A stretch of DNA of 28,606 nt from JAKFDK01 sp036676195. GTDB taxonomy: Bacteria > Bacillota > Sulfobacillia > Symbiobacteriales > ZC4RG38. The stretch spans positions 1 through 28,606 of the forward strand of contig JAKFDK010000076.1 in assembly GCA_036676195.1 (NCBI GenBank), in the 5' to 3' direction. The position numbers and the translations under genes are program-made. The notes beneath the pieces are model-generated. The model saw only the letters and a list, made by a program, of their open reading frames with translations, made no database searches and was not told the DNA's origin. Below are positions 23,201 through 28,606 of this stretch, one piece after another. Numbering within the stretch: the stretch's first letter is position 1; each line of letters begins with the position of its first letter.

Positions 23201-25829
23201 CAGCCGTCAGCAGGCTTTCGGCCGTGTTAAGGGCAGCCGCTGCCGCCTGGCTGCAGGCCGCAACCTGGCGGACGGCGGCGCCGGAACGCATGGCGAGCGC
23301 GCAGACCGGTTCGGGCACCGCGTCGGGCTGGTAGAGCCGGTTGATCTCCCCCACCGCCGCCAGCGCAGCCAGCAATTCATCCCAGTGGGTGTGCGCCCCC
23401 ATATACCAGGAACCGCACACCCGGGCGAATTCCTCCTCATGGGCGCTGATCCAGGCCCGGCGGTCCAGCACCGACTTCATCGCCTGCAGGTCAGCCAATG
23501 CCCGCGGGTAATCCAGAACCTGCCCCGCCCGCGCCACTGCCCGCAGCGCCTTCATGTCGCGGCGGAAACCGCTCTTCAGGAAGCGGAAAAAGCCGCCGTA
23601 CTCGGTCCGGAACTGCTGCAGCATACCGGATACATCCAGGCCCAGAACCTCCTGGTCATACCGCTGCCACAAGGCCTGCTCCTCGGCCTGGAGGCCGGTG
23701 AAGACCTCCCGGGCCTCCTGCACCTGGCTGCAAATCACCCGCTGCTGGTGCAGATCGAACCAGGCCGCCACCGGGCGCAGGTCCCGGGCCACCCACTCCC
23801 CCACCGCGCTGAGCCGGCGCAGGGCAGCCACCGTCCGGGGGGGCTCCAGCCCCAGCGCGCCGGCCAGGGCGGCGCCGGCTGTCTGCAGTTGCGCTGCGGC
23901 CGCGATCAACTGGTTCAGGAAAGCGGTCAGTTCCTCCCGCCGGGCCAGCAGTTCCTCTGCCGTACCGGCATAGGCCGGGTGCAGCCGCGCCAGCACGGCG
24001 CGCCCGCCTACTTCCAAACACTGAATCAACGGGCCGGGCGCCAGGGCGAACAGGGTGGGTTGATAGGACTGCAGCAGCGAGGAACGGCCGGCCTGGTAGC
24101 GGGCCAGGCACTCCTGGTGGCGGTTGGCGCTCTGGACCAGCGGCGCCGGCCATTGCGTGGTCAGCCAATCGGCCGGGGGCTGCGGCGAGTCGCCGGCCAG
24201 GGCCAGCAGCTCGGCCAGGCCGGCCAGTTCCGCCAGCGTGCCCGGCGGTGCCAACCCGAGTTCGGCGGCAATGGGGCCAAAAACCCCGGTCAACTGCGGC
24301 ACCAGCGCCCGCAGTCGCCCACTGTGGGTGGCAATGTTGTGCTGCAGCTCCAGGGTAAAGGCAGGCGCGACGCAGCCCCGCCATGGGTTGGCGAAGTAGT
24401 CCGCCCCGACCTGGCCAGCCGTGCCGGCCAACTGCGCGATCAGTTCATGATACCGGCGCAGATCCGCCGGGGTCTTGTTTCCGGCCTGCGCCAGCGGAAA
24501 GCTGAGGTCAGGCGCCGACTCCAGGCGTGCCACCTCGCCGTGGACCTGGTAAATGGTCCGGCCCAGGGGCAGGCGTTCGGTATGCAGGGCACCGATCACC
24601 TGGTTCAGCGCCGCCCGCTGCTCCAGGAGCTGGTCCAGTGGCACCTCCGCCCGCTCGGTAATCTGGGTGCGGGCCAGCATGAGCGTGCGGCCGAGTTCGG
24701 TGATCACTTCCTTTTTATTGGCGCTGTGGCTGTGCAACTGCAGCGAGAAATCGCCGAGGCCGTTCTCGCACAGGCGTTTGTGCACGACCTCCAGCGCCGC
24801 CATCTTCGCCGAAACGAACAGGACCCGCTTCCCGGCCGCCAGGCACTCGGCAATGATGTTGGTAATGGTCTGGCTCTTGCCGGTACCGGGCGGCCCCTGC
24901 AGCACGAAGCTGACGCCGCGCTTGGCCGCCAGAATGGCTTCCTGCTGGCTCGAATCGGCATCGACCACCTGGAAGGTCTCATGTGGGCAGACCTTCCGGT
25001 CCAGCTCCTCGCCGCTGACCAGGTCGTCCGGCAGCGGCGGCAGCCTGGAGGCATCGCCGGCCATGGCGGCGATCACCGGGTGTGCCGCCATCGCCTCGGC
25101 GTGGCGCTCCAGGTCCTTGTACATGTTCAGCTTCAGGAAGGAAAACAAACTCAGGCAGGCATCGCCGACCACCCGCCAGCCCTGCCTGGCCACCAACTGC
25201 TGCACCTCGCCCAGCAGGTCGTCCAGGTGCCAGTCCTCTTCGTCCGGGATGGCCGGGAGCTGGATGCCGAAGTCCATTTGCAGCTTGTGGGCCAGGGTCG
25301 GGTTCAGGACGATGTCGTCGTCCAGCGGCACCAGCCGGTAGGGATCCAGAATCGAGTCGACCTCCAGTTCTACCGGCACCAGTACCAGAGGCGAGCGAAC
25401 GACTTCCTGGCTCGCCTCGGCCTCCCGCCACTCCAGGAACCCCAGTGCGACGAACAGGATGTTGGTTCCCTGCTCCTCGATGGCGGTCCTGGCCCTGGCC
25501 CGCAACTGGTAGAGCGACCGAACCATCTGGTCGTCCGGCTGGTCGGTCAGCAACTGGTGCGGCTCCGGGCGAAGCTCGGGCTGTGTCGTCGCCGACAGGG
25601 CCGCGCCCGGCTCTGCTTCGTTGAACTGGTAGGGGTCCTGGTTCGGGGTCCGCAGGGCGAATTCATACGGCAGCCCGTGCTGCACGAGCCGCTGAAAGAT
25701 CTCGGTATGTGTTTGGCCCACCAGGCGCAGGGTGGTGCGCCTGGTGGGCTTGAAGAACAGCAGCCGGTTCCGCTTGCCCAGGTCCAGGAGCTTTTGCTGC
25801 CAACGGGTCACCTTCTGCACTGCTTCCAA
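20232..25829 (-). CDS. Giant SF1 helicase with Vsr-like nuclease domain (DUF4011/COG1112/MTES_1575 type)
   Basis: About 1,865 aa. The N-terminus is DUF4011-like (KLLDLGKRNRLLFFKPTRR). Walker A GPPGTGKSQT is at ~312. A long helical insert covers roughly 400-1150. Walker B VVFDEASQIC is at ~1234, followed by VVGDREQLPPTNFF, then SF1 motifs V-VI (NVQGDERDTIIFSIGY, RRLNVAITRAK). A PD-(D/E)xK/Vsr-like nuclease lies at ~1530-1630 (GYRIDLAVRHP, LLGIECDGRAYHS). A DUF3320-like C-terminal domain ends the protein. All catalytic residues appear intact. The ORF is open to ATG 25913, but an AT-rich -10-like run (TATGCTATATTG) lies inside that extension and GGAGG sits 9 nt before TTG 25829, which is preferred; GTG 25835 is possible. 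COG1112 helicases often occur in phage-defence loci; a defence role here is inference. Confidence 0.9.
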   Translation of the reverse strand: MEAVQKVTRWQQKLLDLGKRNRLLFFKPTRRTTLRLVGQTHTEIFQRLVQHGLPYEFALRTPNQDPYQFNEAEPGAALSATTQPELRPEPHQLLTDQPDDQMVRSLYQLRARARTAIEEQGTNILFVALGFLEWREAEASQEVVRSPLVLVPVELEVDSILDPYRLVPLDDDIVLNPTLAHKLQMDFGIQLPAIPDEEDWHLDDLLGEVQQLVARQGWRVVGDACLSLFSFLKLNMYKDLERHAEAMAAHPVIAAMAGDASRLPPLPDDLVSGEELDRKVCPHETFQVVDADSSQQEAILAAKRGVSFVLQGPPGTGKSQTITNIIAECLAAGKRVLFVSAKMAALEVVHKRLCENGLGDFSLQLHSHSANKKEVITELGRTLMLARTQITERAEVPLDQLLEQRAALNQVIGALHTERLPLGRTIYQVHGEVARLESAPDLSFPLAQAGNKTPADLRRYHELIAQLAGTAGQVGADYFANPWRGCVAPAFTLELQHNIATHSGRLRALVPQLTGVFGPIAAELGLAPPGTLAELAGLAELLALAGDSPQPPADWLTTQWPAPLVQSANRHQECLARYQAGRSSLLQSYQPTLFALAPGPLIQCLEVGGRAVLARLHPAYAGTAEELLARREELTAFLNQLIAAAAQLQTAGAALAGALGLEPPRTVAALRRLSAVGEWVARDLRPVAAWFDLHQQRVICSQVQEAREVFTGLQAEEQALWQRYDQEVLGLDVSGMLQQFRTEYGGFFRFLKSGFRRDMKALRAVARAGQVLDYPRALADLQAMKSVLDRRAWISAHEEEFARVCGSWYMGAHTHWDELLAALAAVGEINRLYQPDAVPEPVCALAMRSGAAVRQVAACSQAAAAALNTAESLLTAVPRRLQFGAGSLPAHEMAIDTWRAWAVQTLEGLTGCHRVYDKVKAHRTGGSPAPTVAETVHDLQVLAAVQAVEAEVNAEARQLQATFGHFFQGIETRWDAVLNALDWTEQVRRHFAPGLPPEPFVRAVCADADAIARAGTAAVQGGQLLAEAGRHVQFMAGLFEPHSLHLNRLPLAELTAWLTVRLESMAALRDWVDFRNSRARCAEAGLGPFVDAVLEQRIPPAQILPAFHKRFYRLWLDETYAQVPELQHFRGDRHAERIGAFRQLDRQQFRLAQARLRARLSEARPNPHAMTARGSEVAILTREAEKRRRQMPLRRLFQAIPNLLLTLKPCLLMSPLSVSQFLDPGHYQFDLVVFDEASQICSEDAIGAIYRSRQVIVVGDREQLPPTNFFGVSVGDGAFDDEEDDTGAYESVLDECSSVLHRKSLQWHYRSRHEHLIAFSNTKIYLGNLVTFPSPAERVPDQGVEFVHVPGGVYDRSGTRCNQVEALRVAELVLDHFRRFPGRSLGVVTFSEAQQSAVDAAIRSLRRQHAELEPFFDEKCDEPFFVKNLENVQGDERDTIIFSIGYARDQTGVVHMNFGPLSRQGGHRRLNVAITRAKYNVKLVSSMAPTDIDPERTGADGVRLLRQYMEFALHGPVALQRELRVGGTPCFDSPFEEAVYLELRRLGHHVDTQVGCSGYRIDLAVRHPDYSGHYLLGIECDGRAYHSAKTARDRDRLREDVLVGLGWRIHRIWSTDWIKDPRAEVARLEAAIAQARQSPGAWEAAPDTQTPVIALAGGEPAPEPLEMEVPPAAELQQAAALAGVVSYREALLSDISRTPGQSDAEFAGAVVAHVIAVEGPIHQDLLARRVAPLWGRERASSQVRREVELAVRHEACDRFVQRGDFFWPVQMTEPSVRTPGHGEKPRTMAQICVEERAGALALVLAQAVGMPEEDLMVEAARVLGFNRTGAQIRVALAEALAYLVQAGRMEAVEGNVRLVRHPSAP

Positions 25830-25944
25830 CGTCACTGGCCTCCACCCAAGGGCGCTCACAGCGGTGGACCGCTGCCATTTCAATATAGCATAATCCGGGG
25901 GCGAGTTCTGCATGGCTATAGGTAGGCCGAGCGGTGCAAGTGCG

Positions 25945-26106
25945 CACGGGCATCAATCGCACCTGAAGCGATCGGGCCGCCTGGGACTGCCTGGTGCGGA
26001 TGGTGACAGGCAGTCCGACCTGCACCAGGTAGCGGTTGATAGCCACCATCTCTGCCGCCATGGCTGCGGTGGCAGTGGCCAGGCGGGCTTTGGGGGCATT
26101 CTTGCC
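25945..26106 (-). pseudogene. Remnant paralogous to the transglutaminase-like gene
   Basis: The minus-strand peptide ATAAMAAEMVAINRYLVQVG followed by LPVTIRTRQSQAARSLQVRL matches the segment of the 6884-10127 gene reading ATEGIAAELAALGRYLAQAG and FPATVRARHAQAARQVQARL. Only about 50 codons remain. The 5' side is cut by a copy of the repeat hairpin, the 3' side ends near the helicase gene. So the chromosome once had a second copy of this secreted protein, now lost except for this piece. Confidence 0.7.
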
Positions 26107-26119
26107 GCGGGCGCATGTA

Positions 26120-26170
26120 GAAAAACCGAACGGCCCGCCACCCTTCGACAAGGTTGGCGGGCCGCTCGTG
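26120..26170 (+). repeat. Hairpin-only copy (F) of the dispersed repeat; likely terminator of the PEP gene
   Basis: A-tract, CGGCCCGCCA (26131-26140) and TGGCGGGCCG (26155-26164) with the standard TTCGAC-centred loop, then divergence after GTGCC. The ribosome site, ORF and later hairpins are missing. Placed 6 nt behind the stop of the minus-strand PEP-utilising gene, it could terminate that gene; on the minus strand the A-tract becomes a T-run (TTTTT at 26121-26125), which fits a rho-independent terminator in that direction. Confidence 0.85.
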
Positions 26171-26175
26171 CCCAG

Positions 26176-27531
26176 TCACAAGGGGGGTGCCACGTAGCCT
26201 TGAGCGCAACAAATCCACCCTTCCCACCCGTTCAAGCGCACGTGTTGTCCCACCATCGGCTTTTCGGATTGATGACCCAACACGACCAGCGGCTTCCCCA
26301 GTTCCCGACAGATAATGGCACCGTGGGACAGAAGTCCGCCTGTCTGCGCGACCACACCGGCAGCAGCGGCTATATGCCTGAGGTGCTCGGGGCTAATTTG
26401 ACGTACAAAGAGAATAAACGGCTCGTCGGGTGGCACAGCATCCCCATCAGGCGACCAGAGCCTTCCATCTGCCACTCCCGCTGCCAGCCCCATCCCTTCT
26501 GCCCTTGCTACAGGGGAATCGTGCCCCGGCAGTGGGACCGTGATTGGCCGGGCTTGCAGGAGGATGGGCCGGCTGCCACACCAGGTCCATTCCATATCCA
26601 GACGCGGTAAGGAAAGGCGGTCGCCAACCAGCCCCGCCAACTCGGCCAGTCGCTCGCATTCAGACAGGGCCAGAACTGGTTCCGAATCCCCTGGATAGCC
26701 AATCCGAACGACCGACACACCGCCCTCGCTTTGAACAAGATAGGCGGGCACTCGGCGTCCAGCCTTTTCAAATACGACCCCATCACCGGGTAAGAGTTGC
26801 CGCCAGCCCGGAGCAGTAGGAACAAGGGCAGCCCGTTTGAACGGTTCAATGCGCTGGCTCCATTCCGAGGGCGTCCAATCATAAACGTCGGGCGTAACCT
26901 TTCCGGCCACCAGGGGAAGGCCAAGACCTAAAATAGCCTCAATCCGCACCCGGTCCCGATCTCTAAACAGAACCCCCGACCGCTCGGAACGAACAAGGGG
27001 CTGCACCAACACGGCACACCCGGCTGCAATCGCGTCGCTGCCGCCGGCTTCAACCATGGCATCAAGGTAGTCAAGGGTGTGGGGCGCCAATAACGAGAGC
27101 CAAACCGCCTTAATACCTGCCGCCAGAGCTGGCAAGGTCGGGGGTAAACCGAGGTGGGAACTGAGCATACCGGCAAAGGAGCGTGTCGCCCCGTCTTCGA
27201 TCACGGCTGATGAACGGCAGACAATGGACTGACGGATACCCGGCAAGTATGCGGTGGCAGCAGCCAGAAGTTCCGGCGGCATTGGCGTGGTGTGCACACT
27301 CGCTTGGAGCCGTCGGTAATATTCACTCCTGCGTTCGCTTGAGCAATTTAACAAATCCCTGATGTGTCCGGCAAGCAGGGGCTGCGAGAAATAGGCACGC
27401 CATGCCTCGGTTGTAACCACAAATGAACGCGGGACGGGTAAGCCGTGACCGGCCAACCGGGCCAGCCCGGCCCCCTTGGCGCCAGCCAGCTTGGTATGGA
27501 CGGCCCGGGGATCATCGAGGGGGATCAGCAC
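26176..27531 (-). CDS. PEP-synthase/rifampicin-phosphotransferase-like protein (ATP-grasp + PEP-utilising His domain)
   Basis: 451 aa. The PPDK-N/PEP-synthase ATP-grasp domain covers about 1-335: GAKGAGLARLAGHGLPVPRS, VCRSSAVIEDGATRSFAGML (103-122), VQPLVRSERSGVLF and RPILLQARPIT. The swivelling phospho-His domain is at about 375-445 with TGGLLSHGAIICRELGKPLV (His403). It lacks the C-terminal PEP-binding TIM barrel of true PEP synthase, so it resembles Rph-type enzymes, which use ATP to phosphorylate a small molecule via the His. The helical linker region between the two domains is short. GTG 27531 is chosen: GGGGAG is 7 nt before it and it overlaps the previous gene by 20 nt, which suggests translational coupling. 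Substrate unknown. Confidence 0.87.
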   Translation of the reverse strand: MLIPLDDPRAVHTKLAGAKGAGLARLAGHGLPVPRSFVVTTEAWRAYFSQPLLAGHIRDLLNCSSERRSEYYRRLQASVHTTPMPPELLAAATAYLPGIRQSIVCRSSAVIEDGATRSFAGMLSSHLGLPPTLPALAAGIKAVWLSLLAPHTLDYLDAMVEAGGSDAIAAGCAVLVQPLVRSERSGVLFRDRDRVRIEAILGLGLPLVAGKVTPDVYDWTPSEWSQRIEPFKRAALVPTAPGWRQLLPGDGVVFEKAGRRVPAYLVQSEGGVSVVRIGYPGDSEPVLALSECERLAELAGLVGDRLSLPRLDMEWTWCGSRPILLQARPITVPLPGHDSPVARAEGMGLAAGVADGRLWSPDGDAVPPDEPFILFVRQISPEHLRHIAAAAGVVAQTGGLLSHGAIICRELGKPLVVLGHQSEKPMVGQHVRLNGWEGWICCAQGYVAPPL

Positions 27532-28465
27532 AGGACCACTCCCCTGCCTGAGCGATTTCCAGCAGTGTCGCCGCACGTAAGTCAAGGCCCGTGGCTGCGC
27601 ATACCCGCCGCAGGTTACGCATGGTTCGCGCCTGCCAGTAATGGCGGGCCTCTTCGTGGTCTGCTGCAGCGCACGCCAGCGTCACCAATTCTATAAACAA
27701 GGTGTGGTCAGCATCCGGCCAACCTGCAGTGGCCTGAACCAGCTCCTGAAAGGCTGTCCGGCGCCGGCGTCGGCGCGCCGGTGGTGTCTCCGGGGCGGTG
27801 TTCGCCCGATACTGCCCGGCCAGGTGTATCAGGCTGGTATGGTCAGGTTCAACCAGCTCCGGCGGGTCAAACTCGCGCAGAAACACCGCCCCGTTGCGAA
27901 ATCTATCCAGGTACGTTTTGGTTGGTTGTGTGGCCGCCGCCCCCGCCCGGGCAGCCAGAAGCAACATGTAAGGAGTCACCACCGGCGTCAGGACCTGCTG
28001 CAGACACAGAGATCCCACCAAGTCCCCCAGCCGGTTTAGCAAACGGCCTGGCAGGCCCGTTTCGTCGTTAAAATTATAGAAGGCCATGGCCCGTTTGGCT
28101 GCCGCCAGCAATTCATGCAGCGAAGATGGGGACCAGTGGTGTTCAAACCGCCAATTTGCCCGGGCTAATTCCGCAATCGACCTGCGCATTCGGGCAGTTG
28201 TAGAGCTACGCAATTCATTCTGATCAGGACTGGAAATACACGCTTGTAGGAGTTCCAAGTACCGGTTGTAAGCATCCACAGGAATGTGGACGACTCCGGG
28301 ACAGTATTCGGTTGCCTGGGCTGATGGGACAAACCAGCGCACGCGCTCGATCAGGCCACCGGCGTAAAGTTGGGCATGGGCCACCGCATGGATCCGATAG
28401 ACCAGGTGGTAATCAACTGCCACAATCCCCCACCGCGCAATGGTAAATAACCCGTCCAACGGCAT
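27512..28465 (-). CDS. Unrecognised partner protein of the PEP-utilising enzyme
   Basis: 317 aa, mostly helical, soluble, no signal. Segments: NRYLELLQACISSPDQNELR, FEHHWSPSSLHELLAAAKRA, PYMLLLAARAGAAATQPTKT, and a basic PPARRRRRR stretch at about 228-236. The end HEEARHYWQARTMRNLRRVC recalls the helical region that in single-chain Rph or PEP-synthase-like enzymes contacts the ATP-grasp domain (inference, weak). It overlaps the next gene by 20 nt, so the two products probably act together as a split enzyme. GGGGGTGA 6 nt before ATG 28465 is a good ribosome site. The group II intron end lies only 18 nt upstream, so its transcript must either start within or read through the intron. Confidence 0.75.
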   Translation of the reverse strand: MPLDGLFTIARWGIVAVDYHLVYRIHAVAHAQLYAGGLIERVRWFVPSAQATEYCPGVVHIPVDAYNRYLELLQACISSPDQNELRSSTTARMRRSIAELARANWRFEHHWSPSSLHELLAAAKRAMAFYNFNDETGLPGRLLNRLGDLVGSLCLQQVLTPVVTPYMLLLAARAGAAATQPTKTYLDRFRNGAVFLREFDPPELVEPDHTSLIHLAGQYRANTAPETPPARRRRRRTAFQELVQATAGWPDADHTLFIELVTLACAAADHEEARHYWQARTMRNLRRVCAATGLDLRAATLLEIAQAGEWSCADPPR

Positions 28466-28483
28466 AGCTTCACCCCCAAAAAG

Positions 28484-28606
28484 ATCGAGTAGGAGGGGGC
28501 GGCTAGCCCCCGTCCTCTCACACCACCGGACATGCGGGTCCGCATCCGGCGGTTCGCCAAGATTGACGGAGTGTGTGGTAGCATTCGGTTAGACTCAGGA
28601 GTCCCT
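28484..28606 (-). mobile_element. 3' end of a group II intron (domains V and VI), rest outside the window
   Basis: On the minus strand a domain V-like hairpin lies at about 28522-28553: ACCGCCGGA pairs with TCCGGTGGT, a two-base bulge and a TGCGG/CGCA upper stem follow. Then comes a domain VI-like stem GGGGG/CCCCC (28495-28511 region) and the end CCTACTCGAT (28484-28493), typical of bacterial introns. The next exon bases are CTTTTT, fitting class C introns, which insert behind terminator stems. The reverse transcriptase ORF would lie beyond the right edge; a TGA at 28595-28597 could be its stop. Confidence 0.82.

Noticed and set aside
21000..25925. 1,641-codon open frame on the plus strand opposite the helicase
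   Set aside because: It is the antisense shadow of a GC-rich gene: the peptide is rich in Arg/Gln/Gly/His with no domains, while the minus frame has complete helicase and nuclease motifs.

Overview
The window looks like a high-GC Firmicute (Bacillota) chromosome. The reasons are the dcw-cluster order mraZ-rsmH-ftsL-class B PBP, strong GGAGG ribosome sites, frequent GTG/TTG starts, a LivJ-type lipoprotein and a group II intron of the terminator-associated type. A Symbiobacterium-like or other high-GC clostridial lineage is my inference; there is no rRNA or other marker gene to settle it.

Layout. 1-3144 (minus): start of the division/cell-wall operon, mraZ > rsmH > ftsL > PBP (cut by the left edge), with three MraZ boxes upstream. 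3354-3962 (minus): an unrecognised gene. 4627-10127: a decayed zone holding an MFS tail, an ABC-2 permease piece and a giant secreted transglutaminase-like gene broken by frameshifts and an in-frame stop. 10310-13933: a mosaic of repeat copies, two pieces of diverged hydantoinase-B genes, PucR-regulator tails and an IS3-family remnant. 13924-19885: an intact catabolic block, with an acyl-CoA synthetase (minus) divergent from a Crp/Fnr regulator, then an M24/creatinase-like protein, an amino-acid-type ABC binding lipoprotein and an isochorismatase-type amidohydrolase. 20232-25829 (minus): a 1,865-aa helicase-nuclease. 26176-28465 (minus): a two-gene PEP-synthase/rifampicin-phosphotransferase-like unit sitting directly behind the 3' end of a group II intron that runs off the right edge.

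The most unusual content is a dispersed ~335-bp repeat: five near-complete copies (10310, 11572, 13161, 13601, 19890) and two hairpin-only or degenerate copies (5787, 26120). Each full copy has a long terminator-like hairpin, a GGAGG site, a 26-28 codon ORF for a hydrophobic peptide, a palindrome spanning the stop codon, and two further hairpins, the last followed by a T-rich stretch. Peptide-coding indels between copies keep the frame, and several stems show compensated base changes. This points to selection on both a peptide and an RNA structure. I do not recognise the family.

The M24/creatinase-like protein, the amidohydrolase, the ABC binding protein and the neighbouring hydantoinase-B remnants would fit uptake and breakdown of a creatine-, hydantoin- or ureido-type compound. 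That is inference from gene families, not shown by the sequence.
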